Source: Fidelibacterota bacterium | Lineage (GTDB): Bacteria; Fidelibacterota; UBA8477; JABMPR01 | Reading direction: 5' to 3' | DNA length: 39,712 bases | Assembly: GCA_013203185.1 (NCBI GenBank) | Contig: JABMOS010000112.1 | Span: forward strand, 1 to 39,712 | Part shown: in pieces, positions 1-6,972 of the stretch | How the letters are laid out: the number at the start of each line of letters is the position of its first letter | Position numbering within the stretch: the stretch's first letter is position 1 | Made by a program: the position numbers and the translations under genes | The notes under the pieces: generated by a model | Database searches by the model: none | What the model saw: only the letters and a program-made list of their open reading frames with translations | Told to the model about the DNA's origin: nothing

Positions 1-20
1 ACCTAATTGAAAGGATTATT

Positions 21-341
21 ATGGAAAAAGGTATGATAAAAGTAAGTGTCCTGTATGCAAATGGAGATGGAAAAACCTTTGATATGGATTACTACCTCAA
101 CAAGCACATCCCTCTGGTTGGCGGTCTTCTTGGAGACGCTGTCAAAGGTGCATCAATTGAAAAAGGCATAGCTGGTGGAGCTCCTGGATCCGTGGCTCCC
201 TATGCCACCATGAGCAATCTCTATTTTGATAGTGTCGCTGATTTTGAAGGTTCTTTTGGGCCAAATGTTGACCAGATCATGGGCGATTTGCCCAACTTCA
301 CAAATATTGAGCCTAGCATTCAAATCAGTGAAGTGATGTAG
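21..341 (+). CDS. EthD family protein
   Basis: Small 106-residue soluble protein of the EthD / dimeric alpha-beta barrel type. The N-terminal I-K-V-S-V-L-Y strand, the D-M-D-Y-Y-L-N-K-H-I-P segment (the x-Y-Y-x-x-x-H-x-P pattern typical of EthD proteins) and the length all fit. EthD was named from an ether-degradation locus, but most members have no defined substrate, so only the fold is called here. The start at 21 has AAAGGA just upstream; an internal ATG at 33 is possible but its purine run lies too close. A hairpin terminator follows at 371, before the convergent MFS gene. Seen: motif and length. Inferred: function unknown. Confidence 0.8.
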   Translation: MEKGMIKVSVLYANGDGKTFDMDYYLNKHIPLVGGLLGDAVKGASIEKGIAGGAPGSVAPYATMSNLYFDSVADFEGSFGPNVDQIMGDLPNFTNIEPSIQISEVM

Positions 342-370
342 CTCATTAGCAGAAACAACTGTTGTATCAG

Positions 371-411
371 CCCCAGCATTATTGTGAATGCGTATATGCT
401 GGGGAATTTTT
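371..411 (+). terminator. Intrinsic terminator between convergent genes
   Basis: CCCCAGCAT (371-379) pairs perfectly with ATGCTGGGG (396-404) and is followed by AATTTTT. A second overlapping hairpin (GGGGA 401-405 with TCCCC 413-417, then TTTTT) adds to it. It lies between the EthD gene and the end of the minus-strand MFS gene and could serve both strands. Confidence 0.75.
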
Positions 412-476
412 CTCCCCTTTTTATAGCGGATTACTCTTTGAAATGAATAACTGATTTTGAATTGGTGTTGCTCATT

Positions 477-1766
477 TTAGGTCACTTCAGCAGACTGCTT
501 CCTTGGTTTGAGAAATGGCAGTAATATGAGGGGTATAAATGCTATCCAACCATCCATAAACAGAACTTTTGCGTAGCCATACAGATCGGCGTGTTTACCC
601 TGCCATAGGCTTGAATAAGAATAAACAAAATTATGGAGAGCCATGTAGCCGGTAAATTGCGTAGCTGCCACTGCAGGGCTGGTCAGGCCCATGAAAACTG
701 CCGTAGAAGTTCCCTGCACCAATCCACTGGCAAAACTGTAGGCGATTGACACATAAAAAAACATTTCGATGGTGACACCAGCCGTTCCATCAATTCCTGT
801 AAACTGTCGAGCCAGAAAAAAGGTGGGGATGGTCGTCAGGACATACCAGGCACCTAGAGCTTTGCGGTGTCCAACTCTATCAGATATCCATCCTCCCAGG
901 ACACAACCTGTCGCCGCGAAAATCGTACCCAGCATGGTCAGTTTTGCGATTTGATTTTCATCCATTCCAAGATCCACCTGGAGGGCACTTCCCAGAACCA
1001 GACCCAAAGCCAATGCTCCGAAGGGCAACAGTGAGAAGATCACTCCGGCAATGGGACCTGTCCCCGATTTAAAGAATCCCTGGAAGAGCTCCTTGAAGAA
1101 ATGTTTAAGCGTCTTGATTATTTCTCCAGTCACACTTCCTTGAGAAACAACCTTGTCAACGACTTCAGATACTGGCTCCTGTATCCGTAGTGTCACAAAT
1201 ACCAAAATCAGGATTAACATGAGCAAAACAAATGGGAATGAAAACGCAAACCCAAACTTACCAGCGATTAGCAATGCCCCACTGCCACCGATGGCCTGTC
1301 CCAGATAGGATGAACCAAACATGAATCCATTGGCAATGCCTCGTTCGTGCTCTGGTAAAACTTTAATGGCCAGGGCATCGATGGCCACATCTTGAGTTGC
1401 TGCAAAAATATTGTGAATGACAATGAGAGTTGTCAACAATTGGATATTGGTGGAATAGTCAAAGAAAACCACTATTCCCAGTGTACCTATCATTGCTGCC
1501 TGCGCTCCGGCAATCCAGGTTCGTTTGGATCCAAATCGTTTAAATTCTACCAGGTCTACCAGGGGTGCCCAGGCCCATTTCAATCCCCAGGGAGCATAAA
1601 GGGAGGCTGTGAAGAGACCGATCTCAGTCAGACCAACACCACTCATCCGCAGATGAGTTGCCAGTGCAATGGCACTGAATCCAAAGGGAATTCCTTCGGA
1701 TAGATAGAGGAGAGAAAATGCCAGCAGTCTGCCATTTTTTGTCTTAAGCGCATTTTTAGACAGCAT
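477..1766 (-). CDS. AmpG-type MFS permease
   Basis: Inner-membrane major facilitator protein of about 429 residues with roughly 12 hydrophobic segments. Features typical of the AmpG / SLC33-like branch are visible: an N-terminal L-Y-L-S-E-G-I-P-F-G-F, a W-A-P-L-V-D segment, and the A-T-Q-D-V-A-I-D-A-L-A motif in the first half. AmpG imports anhydromuropeptides, but relatives carry other cargo and no cell-wall recycling gene is adjacent, so the substrate is open. I place the start at the ATG at 1766 because AAGGA lies five bases upstream; an upstream GTG at 1787 has no such site. The gene runs divergently from the cysteine leader transcript at 1973. Confidence 0.85.
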   Translation of the reverse strand: MLSKNALKTKNGRLLAFSLLYLSEGIPFGFSAIALATHLRMSGVGLTEIGLFTASLYAPWGLKWAWAPLVDLVEFKRFGSKRTWIAGAQAAMIGTLGIVVFFDYSTNIQLLTTLIVIHNIFAATQDVAIDALAIKVLPEHERGIANGFMFGSSYLGQAIGGSGALLIAGKFGFAFSFPFVLLMLILILVFVTLRIQEPVSEVVDKVVSQGSVTGEIIKTLKHFFKELFQGFFKSGTGPIAGVIFSLLPFGALALGLVLGSALQVDLGMDENQIAKLTMLGTIFAATGCVLGGWISDRVGHRKALGAWYVLTTIPTFFLARQFTGIDGTAGVTIEMFFYVSIAYSFASGLVQGTSTAVFMGLTSPAVAATQFTGYMALHNFVYSYSSLWQGKHADLYGYAKVLFMDGWIAFIPLILLPFLKPRKQSAEVT

Positions 1767-1935
1767 ATGTTTCCTTATCCGCTCCACACAATTTTCAACA
1801 GTGAATGCTAGAAGAAGTGATCTCCCGCTTGGACTTCCGCACTAAGATAGACTCAGGAAATAAACTTCAAACCGAGATTTTTGAGCTCCTGGTTTTCGAA
1901 AAAGTAGTGTTTGGGAAGAATAATCAAAATAGCTA

Positions 1936-1965
1936 TTGCATTCTCTCGCTAATAGCACCTATACT
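1936..1965 (+). promoter_or_regulatory. Sigma-70-like promoter of the cysteine leader
   Basis: TTGCAT (1936-1941) and TATACT (1960-1965) are separated by 18 bases. The expected transcription start falls at about 1972-1973, on the ATG of the leader peptide, so the transcript may be leaderless. This agrees with the lack of a Shine-Dalgarno sequence before that ATG. Confidence 0.6.
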
Positions 1966-1972
1966 TACACCG

Positions 1973-2053
1973 ATGAGAATTAGCACCAATATATATGCCC
2001 TTAATGCGTGTTGCTGTTGTCACATGGAAATGTGTGGAATAACCGGCATGTAG
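1973..2053 (+). CDS. Poly-cysteine leader peptide (attenuator uORF)
   Basis: A 26-residue reading frame whose codons 13-16 are TGT TGC TGT TGT (2009-2020), four cysteines in a row, with a fifth Cys codon at 2033. It stops at TAG 2051-2053, 26 bases before an intrinsic terminator and 133 bases before a cysteine-synthase-like gene. This is the layout of an amino-acid attenuator: ribosomes short of Cys-tRNA would stall at 2009-2020, and otherwise run to the stop and cover 2037-2046. The ATG has no ribosome binding site but sits at the predicted transcription start. The frame stays open upstream to 1805, but that part contains the promoter and is probably not translated. Inferred from sequence only. 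Confidence 0.72.
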   Translation: MRISTNIYALNACCCCHMEMCGITGM

Positions 2054-2097
2054 CTAATCGTACAACATAATTAGTTTTTAAAAGCCCCCGGTTATTC
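2037..2097 (+). promoter_or_regulatory. Cysteine attenuator: antiterminator pairing
   Basis: GAATAACCGG (2037-2046) is perfectly complementary over 10 bases to CCGGTTATTC (2088-2097). The second segment takes up the inner 5' arm and loop of the terminator hairpin, so the two folds exclude each other; the remaining terminator stem could only form as a pseudoknot. A small hairpin CACAT/ATGTG (2021-2025 with 2030-2034) sits directly after the Cys codons and would be melted by a ribosome stalled there. Confidence 0.7.
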
Positions 2098-2116
2098 ATC
2101 GGGGGCTTTTTTTTAC
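2080..2116 (+). terminator. Attenuator terminator before the cysteine synthase gene
   Basis: AAAAGCCCCCG (2080-2090) pairs with CGGGGGCTTTT (2100-2110), a perfect 11-bp stem with a 9-base loop, followed by more T residues. It lies in the 5' leader of the sulfur operon, which makes it a regulated terminator rather than an end-of-gene signal. Confidence 0.85.
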
Positions 2117-2186
2117 CACGATCAACAAGCTTCAGACCCAGGTAGATCATCTACAGGAATCTGAATCGAAACGAAGGATACAAAAG

Positions 2187-3185
2187 ATGGAAGTAGCAGA
2201 TCTTAAAATAAGAACCAATCAGAGAAAACGTGTCTACGAGAGTATCGCTGATATGATTGGAAATATTGACAACCCAACACCTGTGGTGATGCTCAATAAA
2301 AGAGCGAACCCTCATCCAAATTTTAACCTGGGGATTAAGCTGGAGCGTCACAATGTTTTCGGGTCAATTAAAGACAGGGTGGCTTTAAAGATGATTCAAA
2401 ATTCTCATATTCTGACTGATCAAACTATTCTGGAAGCTTCATCAGGGAACACCGCCCTGGCACTGGCTGCACTGGGAAATGCTATGGGTCTACCTGTGGA
2501 GATTGCCATTCCTGAAAGAGCGCCCAGTGATAAAAAAGACATACTGAAAGTGCTGGGTGTCTCAGAGCTGTGGGAAGCTGATGATCAACTCTGTCCTTTG
2601 TATCCAAACGAAGGTGCCCGAGGCCTGGCCAAGGGATTGGCTGAAAGCCCTGCCTATGATGGGAAGTATGTGTATTTAAATCAATACGAGAATGATCTTA
2701 ACGTTCAAGCCCATTATGAATCTACTGGACCAGAAATCTGGAATCAATTTGATGGAAATATTGATGTGTTTTTTGCCGGTTTTGGAACAGGTGCTACCAT
2801 ATCTGGTGTTGGAAAATTCCTCAAGGAAAAGAATCCCAACATCAAAATTATCGGTGTGGAACCATCCACGGCGAATCACTCCATTTCAGGTTTAAAACGA
2901 ATTAGTGATTTGGCCGATGAGTACATACCTGAAATTTTAGATATGTCCTTGGTGGATGAGGTACTTGAGGTCAGTGATGATGATGCTTTTCAGACTGGCA
3001 TTATGCTGGCAAGGCAAGCGGGATTATTGGTTGGCCCCAGCTCTGGTGCCATTATCTGGGCAGCCCTTGAGTATGGAAAAAGCCATCCTGGAATTGGGGT
3101 TGCCATCTCCCCAGATGATGCCTTTAAATACACCCGCTTGTATACTGACTATTTAGACAAGCAGGCTGGACAGAATACGCCCTAG
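2187..3185 (+). CDS. Cysteine synthase-like PLP enzyme
   Basis: A 332-residue fold-type II PLP enzyme of the CysK/CysM/cystathionine beta-synthase family. The PLP lysine is probably K62 in V-F-G-S-I-K-D-R, the A-S-S-G-N-T-A loop (84-90) binds substrate carboxylate, and the phosphate-binding loop is G-F-G-T-G-A-T-I-S-G (198-207). Such enzymes make cysteine (or a related thiol amino acid) from O-acetyl- or O-phosphoserine and sulfide, or from a sulfur-carrier protein. GAAGGA eight bases upstream fixes the start. It is the first gene of a run with DsrE2-like, TusA and DUF2892 genes, behind a poly-Cys leader and terminator, which supports a role in cysteine supply. The exact acceptor and sulfur donor cannot be read from the sequence. 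Confidence 0.88.
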   Translation: MEVADLKIRTNQRKRVYESIADMIGNIDNPTPVVMLNKRANPHPNFNLGIKLERHNVFGSIKDRVALKMIQNSHILTDQTILEASSGNTALALAALGNAMGLPVEIAIPERAPSDKKDILKVLGVSELWEADDQLCPLYPNEGARGLAKGLAESPAYDGKYVYLNQYENDLNVQAHYESTGPEIWNQFDGNIDVFFAGFGTGATISGVGKFLKEKNPNIKIIGVEPSTANHSISGLKRISDLADEYIPEILDMSLVDEVLEVSDDDAFQTGIMLARQAGLLVGPSSGAIIWAALEYGKSHPGIGVAISPDDAFKYTRLYTDYLDKQAGQNTP

Positions 3186-3238
3186 GACGAGGGCATGCTA
3201 ACCACATCTCATATACACAAATTACAAAGGATATCACT

Positions 3239-3754
3239 GTGAATACATCTAAACGAAAACGTCTGGCTCTCATTGCTTCAAAAGGCACCTTGGATTGGGC
3301 CTACCCCCCTTTCATTCTCGCGTCCACAGCAGCAGCAATGAACATGGAGGTGGGAATATTTTTCACCTTCTATGGTCTACCTCTGCTCAATAAGAAGATT
3401 GATGCAAAGGTCGCTCCCCAGACCAACCCGGCTATGCCCATGAAAATGCCTTTTGGATCTGAGAATTTCCAAAATATGGAATGGCCCATACCCAATATTC
3501 TGGCAAACAATATTCCTGGCTACGAAACCATGGCTACCTCCTTCATGAAAAAATCCTTTGCCAAAAAGGGAGTCGCCAGCATTGAACAATTACGGGAAAT
3601 CTGTGTCGAATCAGGTGTCCGGTTGATCGGATGCCAGATGACCATGTCAGTCTTTGGCTTTGAACCTGACCAGTTTATTGAGGGTGTTGAATTTGGCGGG
3701 GCAGCAACATTTTTGGAATTTGCTGCTGATGCTGATATCTCACTCTTTATCTAA
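3239..3754 (+). CDS. DsrE/DsrF/DrsH-like (DsrE2) sulfur-transfer protein
   Basis: A 171-residue protein starting at GTG (AAAGG nine bases upstream). The N-terminal L-A-L-I-A-S-K-G-T-L-D strand, the middle Met/Pro-rich stretch (about 60-90) and the late G-C-Q-M-T-M-S-V-F-G motif match the DsrE2 branch of the DsrE-like family. C132 in that motif is the expected persulfide-carrying residue. Family members pass sulfane sulfur to or from TusA and rhodanese partners. It lies 53 bases after the cysteine-synthase-like gene and 41 bases before tusA, so a shared relay is likely. It might be membrane-associated through hydrophobic segments at about 23-50. Confidence 0.85.
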   Translation: MNTSKRKRLALIASKGTLDWAYPPFILASTAAAMNMEVGIFFTFYGLPLLNKKIDAKVAPQTNPAMPMKMPFGSENFQNMEWPIPNILANNIPGYETMATSFMKKSFAKKGVASIEQLREICVESGVRLIGCQMTMSVFGFEPDQFIEGVEFGGAATFLEFAADADISLFI

Positions 3755-3795
3755 CCACACCACTTTTAAACAACGTTATTTATAAAGGAATAGAG

Positions 3796-4032
3796 ATGAA
3801 TACAATTACATATGATCAAGAGTTGGACTGCAGGGGATTGAACTGTCCGTTACCAATTTTGAAGACCAACCAGACCATTTCCAAAATGGATGTGGGTCAA
3901 ATTTTAAAGGTTGAAGCCAGTGATCCTGGCTCAGTAAGCGATATGCTGGCCTGGAGCAAGCAAACAGAGAATGAACTGATTACCCATCATGTAAATGGAG
4001 AGCTTTATACCTACTATATTAAAAAAAGCTAG
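3796..4032 (+). CDS. tusA: Sulfur carrier protein TusA
   Basis: A 78-residue TusA/SirA-like protein. The hallmark L-D-C-R-G-L-N-C-P-L-P is present: C17 in the C-P-x-P motif is the persulfide-carrying cysteine. The following helix and C-terminal beta strands match the usual length of 75-82 residues. TusA hands sulfur from desulfurases or rhodaneses to tRNA thiolation, molybdopterin synthesis or DsrE-type proteins; with a DsrE2-like gene next door it is most likely part of that exchange. AAAGGAA lies upstream of the ATG. The gene belongs to the same transcription unit as the cysteine-synthase-like gene. Confidence 0.93.
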   Translation: MNTITYDQELDCRGLNCPLPILKTNQTISKMDVGQILKVEASDPGSVSDMLAWSKQTENELITHHVNGELYTYYIKKS

Positions 4033-4161
4033 ATTTTGAATTCATTTTGAACCATGAGAAAATAATTGAGATACTTTGAATGTTAGTAAATTGCTTGCCT
4101 TATGCATGCCCTCAAATAATAACTTCTATATACAAAACACAATTTCTTGGAGGTGATTGAA

Positions 4162-4416
4162 ATGTTGAAAAATGTGGGCTGGATTGACAGGGGCTTCAGG
4201 TTTTTTTGGGCGGTGTTTTTAATATGGTTTGGACTCTTCTTTCTAGAGGGAATCCATGGGAATATTTTGGGCATACTGGTCTCAGTGACTGCCCTGCTTC
4301 CCCTCTATATGGTGATAACTCAATCCTGTTTTGTTTTCCGATGGTTCAACATTCACTCACTTTCAAAGAAAGAAATTCTGAGGTTTGGAGATTCTGAAAG
4401 CACTGGGAAAAATTAA
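4162..4416 (+). CDS. DUF2892 (YgaP-like) small membrane protein
   Basis: An 84-residue protein with two hydrophobic helices (about 13-32 and 39-58) and the N-terminal N-V-G-x-x-D-R-x-x-R pattern of the DUF2892 / YgaP transmembrane family. The start at 4162 is set by a full anti-16S match, GGAGGTGATT at 4149-4158; in-frame TTG and GTG codons further upstream lie inside that site. In YgaP this domain anchors a rhodanese to the inner membrane; here it stands alone after tusA and may anchor the sulfur relay. A 129-base gap separates it from tusA, so it could have its own promoter. Its stop overlaps the convergent gene by four bases. Confidence 0.8.
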   Translation: MLKNVGWIDRGFRFFWAVFLIWFGLFFLEGIHGNILGILVSVTALLPLYMVITQSCFVFRWFNIHSLSKKEILRFGDSESTGKN

Positions 4417-4889
4417 TTCTCGATAAGATGCTGGGCAAAACCCCTTAATCTGGATACCTGGTCAGCAGCTTTCAGCCGACCAAGGGCTAAGACCCCGAAA
4501 GTTATCACAATGAGGAGTCCTGAGAATAGTGTGACTACCAGGGCTAGCACAGGTGAGTCTCCAATGGTCATCTGGGAGAGTGACATCATCAACGCAGCCA
4601 GGAAAACTACTGCACCCAGAATCACAAAGAACATTGCCAGGGTAAACATAGATGAATTGGGACCGATCGATTCATAAAAGGTGGTCTCACTTCCCTCACC
4701 TTCAAGGCGGAGTGTCAACTCAGGTGACCACCAGTGCTGCTCTTCCTGCTTTACATTCATAGAGATCAAGTGATTGGCAATTTGGATTGTGAATGGTTGG
4801 TCCTCGGCCTTTTGGGAATTGACAAATTTTCTCAAGAGTTCTGCTTGTGAGAGAGGGTTGCTATATGCTCTGCGAAGGTTTATCCCCAT
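4413..4889 (-). CDS. Hypothetical protein with two membrane segments
   Basis: A 158-residue protein I do not recognise. Residues 1-75 are soluble and polar, with a W-W in the middle. Two strongly hydrophobic segments follow (about 80-106 and 113-135), then a short basic tail. It could display the N-terminal part on one side of the inner membrane. It is convergent with the DUF2892 gene, overlapping its end by four bases, and has no co-directional neighbour close by. No function is proposed. Confidence 0.65.
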   Translation of the reverse strand: MGINLRRAYSNPLSQAELLRKFVNSQKAEDQPFTIQIANHLISMNVKQEEQHWWSPELTLRLEGEGSETTFYESIGPNSSMFTLAMFFVILGAVVFLAALMMSLSQMTIGDSPVLALVVTLFSGLLIVITFGVLALGRLKAADQVSRLRGFAQHLIEN

Positions 4890-5027
4890 TTGAAATCCAA
4901 TCTGATTTGATTAAGTGATACATTTTATCATATTTGCCTGGGAAAGTCAAGTCCAGGAAGTAGAGGATTAATCAGAGCGAATCAAAAAAACTAAGCGTTT
5001 ATCTTCATCTTCTATTTCATATGTGGA

Positions 5028-5054
5028 TTTACCCATGAGACAGATATGGGTAAA
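5028..5054 (-). other. Inverted repeat next to a terminator
   Basis: TTTACCCAT (5028-5036) and ATGGGTAAA (5046-5054) form a perfect 9-bp inverted repeat with a 9-base spacer, directly beside the hairpin at 5061-5078. It may stack with that terminator; no other role is visible. Confidence 0.4.
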
Positions 5055-5085
5055 AAAAAAGGCCTCCAGGTGGAGGCCTTTTTAA
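5052..5085 (-). terminator. Bidirectional intrinsic terminator
   Basis: GGCCTCC (5061-5067) pairs with GGAGGCC (5072-5078), with A residues on the left and T residues on the right, so it can work on both strands. On the minus strand it follows the small ORF that ends at 5097. Confidence 0.7.
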
Positions 5086-5096
5086 GGGAGGATGTG

Positions 5097-5198
5097 TTAC
5101 TTCAAAAAACTTATTACTAGCAAAGCATTCAAAAGAAGAAAGATGGATGTTCTAACGAAGATTTGCACTGTCTTTGATTGTTTCTTTGGATCGGTCAT
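5097..5198 (-). CDS. Possible 33-residue membrane peptide
   Basis: An open frame ATG(5198)-TAA(5097) encodes 33 residues: a basic, polar N-terminus (M-T-D-P-K-K-Q-S-K) followed by one hydrophobic helix of about 18 residues and a final Lys. AGGA lies 11 bases upstream of the ATG, and a terminator follows 19 bases after the stop. The layout is that of a single-pass small membrane protein. It could be chance; no family is recognised. Confidence 0.4.
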   Translation of the reverse strand: MTDPKKQSKTVQIFVRTSIFLLLNALLVISFLK

Positions 5199-5370
5199 TA
5201 TGTATTGATTCCTAATATTATCATCATTCATTTCCAGGCATGACATATGCATTTTCTGTGCCATCGAAGCAAGTATTAACAGGCAATCTTTAAGAAATTT
5301 TGGGAATTATTTTTAACCGTCCCTTTGGGTAGGTCTTCACTGAATTTCTGATGAGATTATTGCCCAATCC

Positions 5371-5426
5371 AGGAGGGTATAATGTGCTTGCTCACTCATC
5401 CTTGGCCAGATAACTTCCTGCAATAA
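5371..5426 (+). promoter_or_regulatory. TATAAT box or 14-codon uORF before the DUF1761 gene
   Basis: AGGAGGGTATAATG can be read two ways. TATAAT (5378-5383) is a perfect -10 box, though no clear -35 lies 16-18 bases before it. Alternatively AGGAGG (5371-5376) is a ribosome site for the ATG at 5382, opening a 14-codon frame that stops at 5426. A hairpin with a T5 run (5454-5483) follows before the next gene. Confidence 0.4.
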
Positions 5427-5453
5427 CAGAAACAATGGGGGTTACCATTAATT

Positions 5454-5483
5454 CAGGGGGCTGATGCTTATACCCCTGTTTTT
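5454..5483 (+). terminator. Weak terminator-like hairpin in a 5' leader
   Basis: CAGGGG (5454-5459) pairs with CCCCTG (5473-5478), followed by TTTTT. GGGGT at 5438-5442 could compete for the same C run (ACCCC, 5472-5476). It lies 33 bases before the DUF1761 gene. Confidence 0.4.
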
Positions 5484-5515
5484 AATGCGTCTAACAACTT
5501 GGTGAAGGAGTCAAT

Positions 5516-5950
5516 ATGTACGAATCAATGGTCAATTATTGGGCAGTTCTGGTTTCTGCTCTGGTATTTTTTGGAATAGGAATGTTGTGGTATGGAATCC
5601 TTTTCTCAAAAGCGTGGATAAAATCAATGGGCTTGAGTGAAGCGGATCTGGAAGCCCAGAAGGCTGATGAGAACATGGCCATGTCCTTTGGGCTCATGTT
5701 TGTTTCATCCTTGCTGGTGGCTGTTGCCACAGCTTATTTGGTAGATTATCTCCTCTTCGTATTCCCGGATTCCAGTGCTGTGAGAGTAGGGTTAACGACT
5801 GCATTTTTTGCATGGATTGGCTACATCTTCTCATATCTCATAACCGCTCCTGCTTTTGAGAAGCGACCCTGGTCCTATGTTTGGATCAATGGTGGTTACT
5901 GGTTGGTTGGCATGGCAGCCACGGGACTTATTGTTGGACTATGGCGCTAA
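5516..5950 (+). CDS. DUF1761 family membrane protein
   Basis: A 144-residue inner-membrane protein with four hydrophobic helices (about 8-30, 53-80, 89-110 and 122-143). The N-terminal segment with G-I-G-M-L-W-Y-G-I-L-F, then W-I-K-S-M-G, is the signature of DUF1761 proteins; the length is normal. Function of the family is unknown. GAAGGAG seven bases upstream fixes the ATG. The next gene, a second DUF2892 protein, follows after 57 bases in the same direction and is probably co-transcribed. Confidence 0.8.
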   Translation: MYESMVNYWAVLVSALVFFGIGMLWYGILFSKAWIKSMGLSEADLEAQKADENMAMSFGLMFVSSLLVAVATAYLVDYLLFVFPDSSAVRVGLTTAFFAWIGYIFSYLITAPAFEKRPWSYVWINGGYWLVGMAATGLIVGLWR

Positions 5951-6007
5951 AATATTTACATCCCATTGGCCAGAAAGTGGTCGATTAATCATAAGGAAGA
6001 GGTTGGT

Positions 6008-6235
6008 ATGACAGATGAACAAAGAAATGTAGGACAAGCAGACAGTTTTATCAGAATCATCCTGGGTGTCATCGCCCTAGGCTCCATAATCTATCATTTT
6101 GTTGGTGATGGATTATTCCCCATATATATCCTGGTGGTGGTCATCATTTTGGTGCCCTTCTTTTTAAAGACAGGCTTAACCAAAGTGTGTCCCATCATGA
6201 AATCAATGGGTGTTTCCACATATAAAGGGGACTAA
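6008..6235 (+). CDS. DUF2892 small membrane protein (second copy)
   Basis: A 75-residue protein with two transmembrane helices (about 14-31 and 33-51) and the N-V-G-x-x-D-x-x-x-R pattern shared with the protein at 4162. The ATG at 6008 is chosen because AAGGAAGAGG lies directly upstream; the longer in-frame extension starting at TTG 5966 lacks a site. The C-terminal K-V-C-P-I-M-K segment has a conserved Cys-Pro seen in many DUF2892 proteins. It probably forms an operon with the DUF1761 gene. Function unknown. Confidence 0.8.
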   Translation: MTDEQRNVGQADSFIRIILGVIALGSIIYHFVGDGLFPIYILVVVIILVPFFLKTGLTKVCPIMKSMGVSTYKGD

Positions 6236-6261
6236 ACCCGGACCTTCAATTTGGAGGGACC

Positions 6262-6972
6262 TTAAAGTCCTAAAAACTGAATTGAAATACCACACAAAAG
6301 GATGGTTATACCTGCAATGGCGTGGGTAAAGCGTTCCAGCTTTTTCATGGGGATCATTTTAAGGCCATAACTTGCACCAAGGACGATGACCAACATGGTT
6401 CCAATTGTGGCCACTGCAAAAACCAGAGTTACCAGCACCAACCCAAGAGTACTCCCCGATGAAGCAGGATACATAAGCAAGGGGATAAGTGATTCACAGG
6501 GTCCGAATACAAAGATTATAAACAAAGCCCAGGGTGAAAATAGCGCTTTGCCTTTCACCTTATGAATATGCCCGTGCTCATCGATGTGTTCATGGAGGTG
6601 TTCATGTTCACCCTTTGTATGAAGATGCGCATGTACATGGGGGCGATTCTTTATGGCATGGAGTACGCCCCAGGCAGTATAGAGGAGTCCCAGGACAATT
6701 AACCCCCAAGCTGCCAGATCACCGCGGAAGGATTCAAAAGCCTCCAGCTTACCCAAAGCCAAACCAAGGGAAACACCCAGGAGACCTAGTACGATGGACC
6801 CAGCCACATGGCCTACCCCACAAATAAAGGTTATGATTGCGGTTTTTACGATACTCCACTGGCCAGATTTTGACATGGCTACAAAAGGTAAATAGTGATC
6901 TGGACCTATGACAGTGTGAATAAAACCTATTGACGCCGCTGCAGTAACCAGGGATGCAATATCATTTTCCAT
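6262..6972 (-). CDS. NicO/UreH/TauE-like transporter with His-rich loop
   Basis: A 236-residue inner-membrane protein with about six helices. The first helix holds H19 and G-P-D-H (23-26), the H-x(5)-D-H arrangement found in nickel/cobalt transporters of the NicO/RcnA and UreH type. A cytosolic or periplasmic loop at 111-137 contains eleven histidines, followed by F-G-P-C-E-S-L-I-P-L. This points to export or import of a divalent metal such as Ni or Co; automatic annotation often calls such proteins sulfite exporter TauE/SafE. No urease or hydrogenase gene is nearby to decide. A single-gene unit, convergent with the DUF2892 gene. Confidence 0.75.
   Translation of the reverse strand: MENDIASLVTAAASIGFIHTVIGPDHYLPFVAMSKSGQWSIVKTAIITFICGVGHVAGSIVLGLLGVSLGLALGKLEAFESFRGDLAAWGLIVLGLLYTAWGVLHAIKNRPHVHAHLHTKGEHEHLHEHIDEHGHIHKVKGKALFSPWALFIIFVFGPCESLIPLLMYPASSGSTLGLVLVTLVFAVATIGTMLVIVLGASYGLKMIPMKKLERFTHAIAGITILLCGISIQFLGL

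Noticed and set aside
1805..1972. N-terminal part of an 82-codon open frame leading into the Cys-run peptide
   Set aside because: No ribosome site, no family resemblance, and a promoter-like sequence lies inside it; only the final 26 codons are taken as the leader peptide.
2024..2053. M-E-M-C-G-I-T-G-like ending of the leader, recalling the start of class II glutamine amidotransferases
   Set aside because: The frame stops at once at 2051 and is better explained as the end of the attenuator leader.
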